DNA of 64,000 bases from DATKNA01 sp963755755 (GTDB lineage Bacteria; Actinomycetota; Actinomycetes; Actinomycetales; Kineosporiaceae), in the NCBI GenBank assembly GCA_963755755.1, contig CAVWLJ010000002.1, positions 62,001 through 126,000 on the forward strand. The letters are read 5' to 3'. This document shows, one piece after another, positions 9,654 to 18,616 of this stretch (position 1 is its first letter; every line of letters starts with the position of its first letter). A model generated the notes under the pieces. It worked only from the letters and a program-made list of their open reading frames with translations. It was not told the origin of the DNA and did not search any database. Both the position numbers and the translations under genes were made by a program.

Positions 9654-10640
9654 GTGCCCGAGGTCCTGCGGATGCTCGCCGTGCATGCGCATCCGGACGA
9701 CGAGTCCAGCAAGGGCGCGGCCACGATGGCGCGCTACGTGGCGGAGGGCGCCCGCGTGCTGGTCGCGACCTGCACGGGTGGGGAGCGGGGCAGCATCCTC
9801 AACCCCGCGCTCGAGGGCCATCCGGAGGTGCTGCGCGACATGGCGGAGTTCCGTCGCCACGAGATGGCCCGGGCGGCGGCCGAGCTGGGGATCGAGCACA
9901 CCTGGCTCGGGTTCGTCGACTCCGGGCTGCCCGAGGGCGACCCGCTCCCGCCGCTGCCGGAGGGCTGCTTCGGGCTGGAGCCGCTGGAGACGGCCGCGGC
10001 GCCGCTGGTGCGGGTCGTCCGGGAGTTCCGCCCGCACGTCGTCACGACGTACGACGAGAACGGCGGCTATCCGCACCCCGACCACGTCATGTGCCACAAG
10101 GTCACGGTGGAGGCGTTCGAGGCGGCCGCCGACCCGGCCCGCTACCCGGGCACGGGCGAGCCGTGGCAGCCGCTGAAGCTGTACTACGACCGCGGGTTCA
10201 GCCGCGAGCGCGTCGAGGCCTTCCACGCGTCGATGCTCGCCGAGGGCCTGGAGTCGCCGTTCGCGGAGTGGCTCGAGCGGTGGTCGGAGGAGGAGGGCGA
10301 GCCCGGGCCCGCCCCCAAGGTGACGACCCGGGTCGAGTGCGCGGACTGGTTCCCGGCGCGTGACCGGGCGCTGCTCGCGCACGCGACCCAGATCGACCCG
10401 AACGGCTGGTTCTTCCAGATCCCCCTGGAGGTCCAGCGGCGGGTCTGGCCGACCGAGGACTACGAGCTCGTCCGGACGCTGGTCCCGACCCAGATGCCCG
10501 AGGACGACCTCTTCGCCGGGGTGCGCGAGCACCTCGCCGATCAGGGCGCCGGCCGCGCCGACGAGCCGCCGAGAGAGGACCAGCAGCAGGACCAGCAGCA
10601 GGACCAGCAGCAGGACCAGCAGCAGGACCAGGAGGGCTGA
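9654..10640 (+). CDS. mca: Mycothiol S-conjugate amidase
   Basis: Mca hydrolyses mycothiol S-conjugates of toxins to mercapturic acids and glucosaminyl-inositol. It belongs to the LmbE/MshB zinc-hydrolase family. The metal-binding motif AHPDDES is near residue 11 and the second motif GGYPHPDHVMCH near residue 140. The combination LYYDRGFSRERVEAFH and CADWFPARDRALLAHATQIDP favours Mca over the deacetylase MshB. Start is GTG 9654 with AGGAGGAG at 9639-9646. The 328-residue product is slightly long because of a (DQQQ)4 tail. It marks the organism as a mycothiol producer. Confidence 0.94.
   Translation: MPEVLRMLAVHAHPDDESSKGAATMARYVAEGARVLVATCTGGERGSILNPALEGHPEVLRDMAEFRRHEMARAAAELGIEHTWLGFVDSGLPEGDPLPPLPEGCFGLEPLETAAAPLVRVVREFRPHVVTTYDENGGYPHPDHVMCHKVTVEAFEAAADPARYPGTGEPWQPLKLYYDRGFSRERVEAFHASMLAEGLESPFAEWLERWSEEEGEPGPAPKVTTRVECADWFPARDRALLAHATQIDPNGWFFQIPLEVQRRVWPTEDYELVRTLVPTQMPEDDLFAGVREHLADQGAGRADEPPREDQQQDQQQDQQQDQQQDQEG
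10578..10634 (+). repeat. 12-bp tandem repeat encoding (DQQQ)4
   Basis: Four exact copies of GACCAGCAGCAG run from 10578 to 10625, then a partial GACCAGGAG, just before the mca stop. The unit is in frame and adds an Asp/Gln-rich tail outside the catalytic domain. Such a repeat can change copy number by slippage without breaking the frame. Confidence 0.95.
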
Positions 10641-10643
10641 ACC

Positions 10644-10886
10644 ATGCCACACGTGTTCCTGCTGGTGGCGGCGCAGTCGCCGCCGCCCGCCGATACCATC
10701 GGGCCGGGGGTCGGCGGGTTCCTCGCGATCTTCGCGCTCGCCGTCGCCACCGTGTTCCTCATCCGGAGCATGGTCGGGCACCTGCGCAAGGTCCGGTACG
10801 GACCGGGGCCGGAGGGCGAGGACGTGCCCGAGGCCGACGTCGCCGCCGACCCCCGTACCGACCGCACCCCCCCGCCGGGCGGCTGA
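10644..10886 (+). CDS. Small membrane protein (Rv1083-like)
   Basis: An 80-residue protein with one transmembrane helix (residues ~22-44, GVGGFLAIFALAVATVFLIR) followed by a basic stretch (HLRKVRYGP) and an acidic, proline-rich tail. It starts three bases after the mca stop, so the two are almost certainly co-transcribed. Position and topology match the small membrane protein after mca in mycobacteria (Rv1083). Function is unknown. Confidence 0.85.
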   Translation: MPHVFLLVAAQSPPPADTIGPGVGGFLAIFALAVATVFLIRSMVGHLRKVRYGPGPEGEDVPEADVAADPRTDRTPPPGG

Positions 10887-10922
10887 CGCCGCGCCGGGAG
10901 GCCGGATCGGCCGAGCGGAGGG

Positions 10923-10947
10923 GTTTGCGACCGGGTGACCCGGGTAG
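10923..10947 (+). promoter_or_regulatory. Sigma-B/sigma-F-like promoter
   Basis: GTTT at 10923-10926 and GGGTAG at 10942-10947, separated by 15 bases, match the actinobacterial general-stress promoter pattern (GTTT-N15-17-GGGTAT). The predicted start of transcription is about 10954, about 20 bases before the GTG of the RsbW-like gene. This would place an anti-sigma-like regulator under a stress sigma factor. Confidence 0.6.
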
Positions 10948-10973
10948 CCCTTCGAACCAGGAGGGACGCCATC

Positions 10974-11738
10974 GTGGAGATCAGCTGTGAGCAGGGGAAG
11001 GGCTACACGCTCGTCACGCCGAGCGGGGTGGGGACGCCGGACGACGTCGAGATGCTGAACGCGGTCCTGCTCGAGTCGCTGGCCGAGGGCCAGGACGCGG
11101 TGCTCTGCGACGTCACCTGTGCCGGCGAACCGGCCGAGGTGCGGCACGCCCTGGTCGACGCCGTGCTCGCGGCCGCCGGCCGGATCCGCGGCTGGCCGGG
11201 CGCGCTGCTCGTCGTCGTCGGGCCCGAACCCGCGCAGGCGGCGGGGGAACTGCCCGCCGAGGTCGCCGTGGCCCCGCGGGTCGCCGACGCCGTCCGCATG
11301 GTCGCCGCGTACCCCCGGGCCCGGACCGCGGAGCAGGTGCTCGAGCCCCTGCTCCGGGCGCCGACGCTGGCCCGGGCGTTCCTGCGCTCGACCCTCGCGG
11401 GCTGGGGCGTCGAGCGGTTCTCCGACGACGCGCTCCTCGTGGTCGACGAGCTCGTCGCCAACGCCGTCCTGCACGCCGGGACCGAGATCCAGCTGCGCCT
11501 CGCGTTCGCAGGCAACCGGCTGGGGGTCGCGGTCGCGGACCGCTCCTCGCACCGGCCGACCCTCGAGAACGCCGACGGGGCGGCCGAGCGCGGCCGGGGT
11601 CTCCTGCTCGTCGACGCCGTCGCCACCGCCTGGCACGTCCTGCCCCGGCACGACGGCGGCAAGGTGGTCCGGGCGGTGCTCGTCGCCGTCCCCGCGACGA
11701 TCGACGTGGGGGAGACGACGGCGAGCACCGCGTCGTAG
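10974..11738 (+). CDS. RsbW-like ATPase with N-terminal STAS-like region
   Basis: The C-terminal half carries the HATPase_c_2 (GHKL) fold of anti-sigma factor kinases: N-box VVDELVANAVLHAGT and G-box RGRGLLLVDAVA. Residues ~1-115 resemble a STAS/MEDS-type sensor region (DAVLCDVTC...GALLVVVGPEP). Proteins with this layout are usually regulatory partners of stress or SigF-type sigma factors; the partner is not in the window. I chose GTG 10974 because GGAGGG lies at 10960-10965; an upstream in-frame start at 10935 would overlap the predicted promoter. The predicted protein has 254 residues. Its end faces the aldehyde dehydrogenase gene 20 bases away. Confidence 0.75.
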   Translation: MEISCEQGKGYTLVTPSGVGTPDDVEMLNAVLLESLAEGQDAVLCDVTCAGEPAEVRHALVDAVLAAAGRIRGWPGALLVVVGPEPAQAAGELPAEVAVAPRVADAVRMVAAYPRARTAEQVLEPLLRAPTLARAFLRSTLAGWGVERFSDDALLVVDELVANAVLHAGTEIQLRLAFAGNRLGVAVADRSSHRPTLENADGAAERGRGLLLVDAVATAWHVLPRHDGGKVVRAVLVAVPATIDVGETTASTAS

Positions 11739-11757
11739 CCGGCGAGCGGCGCCGAGG

Positions 11758-13218
11758 TCAGCGGCTCGGCAGCCCCTCGAGGTGGACGGTCTTGAGCACG
11801 GTGAGCTCGCCGACGAGATCCGGCCCGTAACCGCGGCCGGTGCCACTTCCGCGGCGCGGGTCCGCGGAGCCGCCGGGCGCGCCGCCGAACACGGCGTTGA
11901 CCTTGACCGTGCCCACCTCGAGCACGTCGGCCGCGCGCAGCGCGTGCTCCATCGAGCCGGTCAGCACGGTCGCGGCCAGGCCGTAGGCGCCCTCCTCGGC
12001 CAGGGTGAGCGCCTCGTCGAACGACGCGGCCACGACCACCGGGACGACGGGGCCGAACGTCTCGTCGGTCCACACCGCCATGTCGGTGCTGACGTCCACG
12101 AGCACCGTCGGCTCGACGAAGCACCCGGCGTCCAGTCCGGGACCGCTCGCGCGGCCGCCTCCGGTCAGCACGCGGGCACCCGCGTCCACGGCCGCCGCCA
12201 CGTGAGCGAGCACGGCCTCGACGGCGCGGTCGTCGACCAGCGGCCCGAGCCGGGTGCTCCCGTCCGCGGGGTTGCCGGGTCGCCAGCGCTGCGCCTCCTC
12301 CACCAAGGCCTCGAGGAACGCCTCGGCGACGTCGGCGTGCACGACGACCCGCTCGACCGCCACGCAGAGCTGGCCGGCGTTGACGAACGCGCCGAGGGCG
12401 GCCTGCTGCGCGGCCCAGACCGGGTCGACGTCGCGGTCGACGATCATCGCGTCCTTGCCGCCGTTCTCGAGCAGCAGCTTCGCGGCGCGCGGCCCTGCCA
12501 CCTCGGCGATGCGCCGTCCGGCGCGGGTGGATCCGACGTGCGCGACGGCGTCGACGTCCGGATGCGCGACGAGCGCCTCGCCGACGCTCCCGTCGCCCTG
12601 CACGAGGGTCAGGACGCCGTCGGGCAGGTGGCGTTGCAGTGCCTCGGCGAGCGCGGCGCCGACCAGCGGGCTGCGCTCGGACGGCTTGTGGACGACCGTG
12701 TTGCCGGTCGCGAGCGCGGCGGCCAGCAGCCCGGCGGCGGCGGGGAGCGGGTCGTTCCACGGCGTGATCACGGCGACGACGCCGCGCGGCTCCCGGCGGA
12801 CCACGTCGAGGGCGAGCGGGTCGCCGCCGAGGGACCGACCGGCGTCGAGCGGGACGACGGTGGCGGCCTCCTCGAGGAGCGAGGCGGCGACGTCGACCGC
12901 CGCACGGCAGTCCGCGAGCAGCCGGCCGGTGTCACGCATGTGAAGTTCGGCGACGCGGTCCGCGTCCGCACGCAGGTCCGCGGCGGCCGCGCGCAGCGCA
13001 GCGCCGCGGGCGCCGGGGGCGGTGCGGCGCCAGCCAGGGAGTGCGGCGCGGGCGGCCGCGACGCCGTCCGCCACGTCCTGGGCTGTGGCAGTCGTCACAC
13101 TGCCGTTCTCGGCCCCGGTCGCGGGGTCGACGGACACGATCAGTGACGAAATGCCGGAGTCGGAGCGGCCTCCGGCAGCCTGGGCGGCGGAGCGAGGGTC
13201 GGAGGAGACGATGGTCAT
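11758..13218 (-). CDS. Aldehyde dehydrogenase family protein
   Basis: An NAD(P)+-dependent aldehyde dehydrogenase of about 486 residues. It shows the conserved TPWNDPL region, the cofactor loop VHKPSERSP, the general-base Glu in LLENGGKDAM and the catalytic cysteine in NAGQLCVAVERVVV. ETFGPVVPVV near the C-terminus is also diagnostic. The usual ELGGK motif reads ENGGK, a minor variation. Substrate is not predictable; it resembles succinate-semialdehyde or betaine-aldehyde type enzymes. An ATG at 13218 is preferred, with a G-rich stretch upstream; an in-frame ATG at 13251 would add 11 residues. Confidence 0.9.
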   Translation of the reverse strand: MTIVSSDPRSAAQAAGGRSDSGISSLIVSVDPATGAENGSVTTATAQDVADGVAAARAALPGWRRTAPGARGAALRAAAADLRADADRVAELHMRDTGRLLADCRAAVDVAASLLEEAATVVPLDAGRSLGGDPLALDVVRREPRGVVAVITPWNDPLPAAAGLLAAALATGNTVVHKPSERSPLVGAALAEALQRHLPDGVLTLVQGDGSVGEALVAHPDVDAVAHVGSTRAGRRIAEVAGPRAAKLLLENGGKDAMIVDRDVDPVWAAQQAALGAFVNAGQLCVAVERVVVHADVAEAFLEALVEEAQRWRPGNPADGSTRLGPLVDDRAVEAVLAHVAAAVDAGARVLTGGGRASGPGLDAGCFVEPTVLVDVSTDMAVWTDETFGPVVPVVVAASFDEALTLAEEGAYGLAATVLTGSMEHALRAADVLEVGTVKVNAVFGGAPGGSADPRRGSGTGRGYGPDLVGELTVLKTVHLEGLPSR

Positions 13219-13414
13219 GACCTGCTCATTCCCCCGACCAGCCATGATCACACACGCAACTGCTACTCATCGCAGTCACTTCTCAGGCATTTTCCGAGAG
13301 AAGCGCTACGTCACGTGTCGACTTCTGGTTTAAACCCCACAAGCACGGGCAATCACCCCTTCGCGGCGACTGTGCCGCTGCTCGTGCACGCGGCGTCGGC
13401 GAAGGGAGGCGAGG
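13219..13414. promoter_or_regulatory. AT-richer divergent intergenic region before the heptose operon
   Basis: About 195 bases between the minus-strand dehydrogenase and the plus-strand carbamoyltransferase, clearly richer in A and T than its surroundings. It contains a perfect 10-base palindrome GGTTTAAACC at 13327-13336. It must hold promoters for both directions, but I cannot assign a clear -35/-10 pair. No small ORF with good codon use is visible. Confidence 0.35.
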
Positions 13415-15091
13415 GTGAAGGTCCTCGGCGTGAACGCCGTCTTCCACGACCCTTCCGCGGCCCTCGTCGTCGACGGCCGGGTGGTCGCGGCGGCCGAGGA
13501 GGAGCGGTTCAGCCGGCGCAAGCACGGCAAGCGGCCTGTGCCCTTCTCGGCCTGGGAGCTGCCCGATCTCGCGATGCGCTGGTGCCTCGCCCAGGCCGGG
13601 CTCCGGCCGGCCGACCTCGACGCCGTCGCCTACTCGTTCGACCCCGCGCTGTGCGAACCCGCGGACGACCTCGGCCTCGCCGACCCCTGGGACCACCTCC
13701 GCCAGGAGTACGCGCGCAGGGCGCCGATGTTCCTCGCGTCCGCGCTGCCCGGCCTCGACCCGGACCTCGTCCGCTTCGTCCCGCACCACGTCGCGCACGC
13801 CGCCTCGGCCGGGCTCGCCGCCCCCGCCGCCAGCAGCGCCTGCCTCGTGCTCGACGGGCGCGGTGAGCGCGCCTCGCACCTGGCCGGCCACTACGTCGAC
13901 GGGCACCTGGAGGTGCTCGCGGCGCAGCGCCTGCCGCACTCGCTCGGCCTGCTCTACGAGGACCTCACCGAGCACCTGGGGTTCCTGCGCTCCAGCGACG
14001 AGTACAAGGTCATGGCGCTGGCCTCGTACGGCCGCCCCGTGCACCTCGCCGACTTCCGCGAGCTGGTCCGCACGACGGCGGACGGCGGCTTCACCACGGA
14101 CAAGGTCGACTGGGCGGCCTACGCGCCGAGCCTGCGCGACCGCCCGCCGGCCGACGAGGGCGAGCTTCTGGGCGCGCACGCGGACCTCGCGGCGTCCGTG
14201 CAGCGCCGGCTCGAGGAGGTGCTCCTCGAGCTCGGCCGGGGTCTGCGGGAGCGCACCGGGGAGCGGGTGCTCACCCTGGCGGGCGGGACGGCGCTGAACT
14301 GCGTGGCGAACTCCGTGCTCGCGCGCGAGTCCGGGTTCGAGCAGGTCTGGGTGCAGCCGGCGGCCGGCGACGCCGGCACCGCGCTCGGCGCGGCGCTGCA
14401 CGTGGCGTCGGCGGGCGGAGCCGCGCTCTCGAGCCCATGACGACGGCGGCGCTCGGGCGCGGGTTCTCCGACGAGGAGCTCGCGGCCGCCCTCGACGCCG
14501 CGGCGCTGCCGTTCGAGACGCCAGGCGACCTCGCCGGCACCGTCGCCGACGTGCTCGCCGCCGACGGCGTCGTGGCGTGGTTCTCCGGCCGCAGCGAGTT
14601 CGGGCCGCGAGCGCTCGGCCACCGGTCGCTGCTGGCCCACCCCGGGCAGGCCTCGAACGTCGAGCGGCTCAACGCGGTCAAGGGCCGCGAGCAGTTCCGG
14701 CCGGTCGCGCCGATGATCCTGCTGGACCGCGCGGCCGACGTCCTCGACGGCCCGCTGCCGAGCCCGTACATGCTCTTCGTCCACGACGTCCGGCCCGCGT
14801 GGCGGGAGCGGATCCCCGCCGTCGTCCACGTCGACGGCACCGCCCGGGCGCAGACCGTCGACCCCGCGCAGGAGCCGCTGCTCGCGGAGCTGCTCGCGGG
14901 CGTTCGAGGCGCGAACCGGGCTGCCGGTCCTGGTCAACACGAGCCTCAACACGGCGGGCCGGCCCATCGTCGACGACCCCCGCGACGCGCTGGAGCTCTT
15001 CGGATCGGCGCCGGTCGACCTGCTCGTCCTCGGCCCGCACGTGGTGCGGCGCGCGAGCGCGTTCGGGCCGGTGACGAGGACGGCCTCGTGA
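13415..15091 (+). CDS. NodU/CmcH-family carbamoyltransferase (two frame breaks)
   Basis: Transfers a carbamoyl group from carbamoyl phosphate to a hydroxyl of a sugar or small molecule. The N-terminal Kae1-like domain shows EEERFSRRKHGKR and the metal-binding histidines VPHHVAHAASAG. The C-terminal YrdC-like region has FSGRSEFGPRALGHRS and LVNTSLNTAGRPIV. Together about 558 residues, normal for the family. The frame leaves at ~14428 and returns at ~14900; one apparent loss and one gain cancel, and the protein reads through to the stop at 15091. Start is GTG 13415 with GGGAGG upstream. It is the first gene of a ten-gene overlapping operon, so its acceptor is probably the heptose-containing glycan. 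Confidence 0.88.
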
Positions 15092-16593
15092 CCCCCGACT
15101 ACGCCGTCGTCGTCCCGACGATCGGCCGGCCGAGCCTCGCGGCGCTGCTGGCGTCGCTGGCCCGGCAGCCCCACCCGCCCCGGGAGGTCGTCGTCGCGGA
15201 CGACCGGCGGGGCGAAGGGCCGGCGCTCGACGTCGCCGCCTACCCCGGCGCTCGCGTCGTCCGGACCGGTGGGCGCGGTCCGGCCGCGGCCCGCAACGCC
15301 GGGTTGCGCGCCACGACCGCCCCCTGGGTGGTCACCCTCGACGACGACGTCCTGCTGCCGGAGGGCTGGTCCGCCGGCCTCGACGCCGACCTCGCCGGCC
15401 TCGACCCCACGGCGCCGGACGCCGGAGCCGTCGCCGGCCGCATCGTCGTGCCGCTGCCGGCCGGCCGGCGTCCGACGGACTGGGAGCGCTCGACCGCGGG
15501 GCTGCAGGACGCGCGGTGGGCGACGGCGGACATGGCCTTCGCCCGCGGCGCGCTGGAGGCCGTCGGCGGGTTCGACGAGCGCTTTCCCCGCGCCTACCGG
15601 GAGGACGCCGACCTGGCGGCGCGGATCCGCGCGGCGGGCCGCAGGCTCGAGCAGGGGGAGCGGCACGTCGTGCATCCCGTCCGGCCCGCCGACCGGTGGG
15701 TGAGCCTCCGGGCGCAGCGCGGCAACGCCGACGACGCGCTGATGCGGGCCGTACACGGGCGGCACTGGCGCACCACCACCGAGTGCGGGCCGGGGCGGCT
15801 GCCCTGGCACGTCGCGACGGTCACCGTCGGCGGCACCGCACTCGCTGCGCTCGCAGTGCGGCGACCGCGGCTCGCAGCGCTCGCCGGCCTCGGCTGGGCG
15901 GCGCTCACGGCGGACTTCGCGCAGCGCCGCATCGCGCCCGGCCCCCGGACCCGCGACGAGGTGCTCACCGTGCTCGCGACCTCGGTCGCGATCCCGCCCG
16001 CGGCGGTCGCCTGGCGCGCGGCCGGGACCTGGCGCCACCGGGGCGCGCGGGCGTGGGCCCCCCGCCCGCGCGCCGTGCTCTTCGACCGGGACGGCACCCT
16101 CGTGCACGACGTCCCCTACAACCGCGACCCCGCGCTGGTCCGGCCGGTCGCCGGCGCCCGCCGGGCGGTCGAGCGGCTGCGGTCGGCCGGCGTGCGGGTC
16201 GGCCTGGTCACCAACCAGTCCGGCATCGCCCGCGGACTGCTCACCGCCGACGACGTCCGGGCCGTCAACGCCGAGCTGCAGCGCCGGGTCGGCGCGTTCG
16301 ACGCAGTGGCCTTCTGCCCGCACGCTCCGGACGACGGCTGCGCCTGCCGCAAGCCCGCGCCCGGGCTGGTGCTCGAGGCCGCCCGCTCGCTCGGCGTCCG
16401 GCCCGAGGAGACCGTCGTGATCGGAGACATCGGGGCGGACGTCGGTGCCGCCGCGGCCGCCGGCGCCCGGTCGATCCTCGTGCCGACGCCGGTCACCCGC
16501 GCCGAGGAGGTCGCCGCCGCGCCCGTGGTCGCCGCGGACCTCGACACCGCCGTCGACCTGGTCCTGCGCGGGCTGACGGGGGGACGCTCGTGA
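15088..16593 (+). CDS. GT2 glycosyltransferase fused to GmhB-type HAD phosphatase
   Basis: One 501-residue protein with two enzymes. Residues 1-~230 are a family-2 glycosyltransferase (VVVPTIGRPSLAALLASL, TLDDDVLLPEGW, FDERFPRAYREDADLAAR). Residues ~235-318 contain two hydrophobic stretches that could sit in or on the membrane. Residues ~326-501 are a HAD-IIIA phosphatase with VLFDRDGTLVHDVPYNRDP, VTNQSGIARG and the zinc loop FCPHAPDDGCACRKP, matching D,D-heptose 1,7-bisphosphate phosphatase GmhB. No frame break separates them. It starts with a GTGA overlap on the carbamoyltransferase stop. The GT2 donor and acceptor are unknown; the fusion suggests channelling between heptose-phosphate processing and transfer. 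Confidence 0.88.
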   Translation: MTPDYAVVVPTIGRPSLAALLASLARQPHPPREVVVADDRRGEGPALDVAAYPGARVVRTGGRGPAAARNAGLRATTAPWVVTLDDDVLLPEGWSAGLDADLAGLDPTAPDAGAVAGRIVVPLPAGRRPTDWERSTAGLQDARWATADMAFARGALEAVGGFDERFPRAYREDADLAARIRAAGRRLEQGERHVVHPVRPADRWVSLRAQRGNADDALMRAVHGRHWRTTTECGPGRLPWHVATVTVGGTALAALAVRRPRLAALAGLGWAALTADFAQRRIAPGPRTRDEVLTVLATSVAIPPAAVAWRAAGTWRHRGARAWAPRPRAVLFDRDGTLVHDVPYNRDPALVRPVAGARRAVERLRSAGVRVGLVTNQSGIARGLLTADDVRAVNAELQRRVGAFDAVAFCPHAPDDGCACRKPAPGLVLEAARSLGVRPEETVVIGDIGADVGAAAAAGARSILVPTPVTRAEEVAAAPVVAADLDTAVDLVLRGLTGGRS

Positions 16594-17663
16594 CGAAGGC
16601 CCTGGTGGTCCGGACGGACAGCGACGGAGACGTCCTGCTCGCCGGACCCGCCGTCCGCGCCGTCGCCGCGCACGCCCCCGTGACCATGCTGGTCTCGCCC
16701 GCGGGGGAGCAAGCAGCGCGCCTGCTCCCCGGCGTCGACGACGTGCTCGTCTTCGCCGCGCCCTGGAGCGGCTACCGGCCCCCGCCGGTGGACGCCGACG
16801 CCACCGCCGCGCTCGTCGAGCGGATCCGGGCCGAAGCGTTCGACGCCGCCGTCGTCCTCACCTCCTGGCACCAGAGCCCGCTGCCCACGGCGCTCCTGCT
16901 CCGGCTGGCCGGCGTCCCGTACCTGGCCGCCGCCAGCGAGGACTACCCGGGGTCGCTGCTCGACCTGCGGTTCCGCGCCGACCGGACGGCACCGGGGCAG
17001 GTGCACGAGGCCGAGGCGATGCTCGCGCTCGCCCGCGCCGCGGGGTACGAGCCCGCCGAGGCCGGCCCCGCCGCCACCCGGCTCGCCCTGCGCCGCCCGC
17101 TGCCGCCGCTGCCCGACGCCCTCGGCGCCGCGCCGTTCGTCGTCGTCCACCCCGGCGCCTCCGTGCCGGCGCGCGCCCCCCGGCCGCAGGACGCCGCCGC
17201 CATCGTCGGCGAACTCGTCCGCCGCGGCCGTCGCGTCGTGGTCACCGGCGGACCCTCCGAGTCGGAGCTCACCGCCGCCGTCGCTGCCGGCCTCGCACCC
17301 GACCAGGCCGTCGACCTCGGCGGCCGCACCGATCTGCCGACGCTCGCCGCCGTCCTCGACGCCGCGGACGCCGTCGTCGTCGGCAACACCGGCCCCGCGC
17401 ACCTCGCCGCGGCGGTCGGCACGCCGGTCGTGTCGCTCTTCGCGCCCGTCGTCCCGCTCGAGCGCTGGCACCCCTGGGGGGTCCCGGTCCGGGTGCTCGG
17501 CGAGCAGGGGAGCGCATGCCGGGGGACGGGCGCGCGGGAGTGCCCTGTCCCGGGTCACCCCTGCCTCGCCTCGGTGCCGGTGCAGCAGGTCGCCGACGCC
17601 GTCGACGAGCTCGCGCCCGCCCCGCACCCCTACCCGCACGGAAGGAGGGCGGTGTCCGCATGA
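16590..17663 (+). CDS. GT9 heptosyltransferase-family protein (first copy)
   Basis: A 357-residue GT-B fold transferase of family 9, which in Gram-negatives moves ADP-heptose to lipopolysaccharide. The family pattern is present: LVVRTDSDGDVLLAGPAVRAVA at the N-terminus, FVVVHPGASVPARA at the domain junction and GNTGPAHLAAAVGTPVVSLFAP in the nucleotide-sugar site. Near the C-terminus it has CRGTGARECPVPGHPC, a small cysteine cluster also seen in GT9 proteins. GTG 16590 overlaps the previous stop by four bases. The presence of GmhA, HldE and GmhB in the same operon supports ADP-heptose as donor. Confidence 0.88.
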   Translation: MTKALVVRTDSDGDVLLAGPAVRAVAAHAPVTMLVSPAGEQAARLLPGVDDVLVFAAPWSGYRPPPVDADATAALVERIRAEAFDAAVVLTSWHQSPLPTALLLRLAGVPYLAAASEDYPGSLLDLRFRADRTAPGQVHEAEAMLALARAAGYEPAEAGPAATRLALRRPLPPLPDALGAAPFVVVHPGASVPARAPRPQDAAAIVGELVRRGRRVVVTGGPSESELTAAVAAGLAPDQAVDLGGRTDLPTLAAVLDAADAVVVGNTGPAHLAAAVGTPVVSLFAPVVPLERWHPWGVPVRVLGEQGSACRGTGARECPVPGHPCLASVPVQQVADAVDELAPAPHPYPHGRRAVSA

Positions 17664-18616
17664 GGATCCTCGCCTGGCACGTCCACGGCTCCTGGATGAC
17701 CGCGTTCGTGCACAGCCGCCACGACGTGCTCGTCCCTGTCGTCCCCGACCGCGGCCCCGACGGCCTCGGCCGGGCCACCACCTACGCCTGGCCCGCCCGG
17801 GTCCGCGAGGTCGCCCCGGCCGAGATCGCCGACACGTCCCTGGACGTCGTCGTCCTCCAGCGGCCGGGCGACGCCGACCTGCTCCACCGCTGGACCGGCC
17901 TCGTCGCCGGCCGCGACGTGCCGGCCGTCTACGTCGAGCACAACACCCCGCGCGGCGACGTCGCCGGCTGGCGCCACCCGCTGGCGGATCAGCGCGCGAT
18001 CCCGATCGTCCACGTCACCGACTTCAACGCGGCGATGTGGGACAACGGCGAGGCGCCGGTCCACGTCGTCGACCACGGCATCCCCGACCCCGGCTACCTC
18101 TACGACGGCCGGCTGGAGTCGCTCGCGTTCGCCTGCAACGAGCCCGTCCGGCGCACCCGGGTCGCGGGCACGGATCTCGCGGCCCGGGTCGCCCGCTCGG
18201 TGCCCGTGCACGTCTACGGGATGCGGACCGACGGCGTCGAGCAGGTCATCCGGACCGGTCTGGCGGGCGCCGAGGAGCTGGCGCAGGCCGATCTCCACAA
18301 GCGGATGGCCGAGCACCGCGCGTACCTGCACCCCTACCGCTGGACCAGCCTGGGCCTGGCGCTGCTCGAAGCGATGACGCTCGGCATGCCGGTGCTCGCC
18401 CTCGCCGCCACGGCCGCGCCGCAGGCCGTCCCCGCCGGCGCCGGCCTGGTGTCCGCGGACGTCGACGCGCTCGCCGCGCACGCCCGCGCGCTGGTCGCCG
18501 ATCCCGACCTCGCGCGCGCCGAGGGCGAGGCCGCCCGCGCCCACGCGCTGACCCACTACGGCCTGGAGCGGTTCCTCGCGGACTGGGACCGGCTCCTGCA
18601 GGAGGTGACGCGATGA
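17660..18616 (+). CDS. GT4-like glycosyltransferase
   Basis: A 318-residue protein with a short GT-B fold. It starts MRILAWHVHGSWMTAFVHSRHDVLVPVVPD and has VYVEHNTPRGDV (acceptor side) and HPYRWTSLGLALLEAMTLGMPVLAL, the EX7E-type donor region of family 4 transferases. The start ATG overlaps the preceding stop (ATGA). It lacks the longer N-terminal domain seen in MshA-like enzymes. Specificity is unknown; its place in the operon implies it extends the heptose-containing glycan. Confidence 0.8.
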   Translation: MRILAWHVHGSWMTAFVHSRHDVLVPVVPDRGPDGLGRATTYAWPARVREVAPAEIADTSLDVVVLQRPGDADLLHRWTGLVAGRDVPAVYVEHNTPRGDVAGWRHPLADQRAIPIVHVTDFNAAMWDNGEAPVHVVDHGIPDPGYLYDGRLESLAFACNEPVRRTRVAGTDLAARVARSVPVHVYGMRTDGVEQVIRTGLAGAEELAQADLHKRMAEHRAYLHPYRWTSLGLALLEAMTLGMPVLALAATAAPQAVPAGAGLVSADVDALAAHARALVADPDLARAEGEAARAHALTHYGLERFLADWDRLLQEVTR

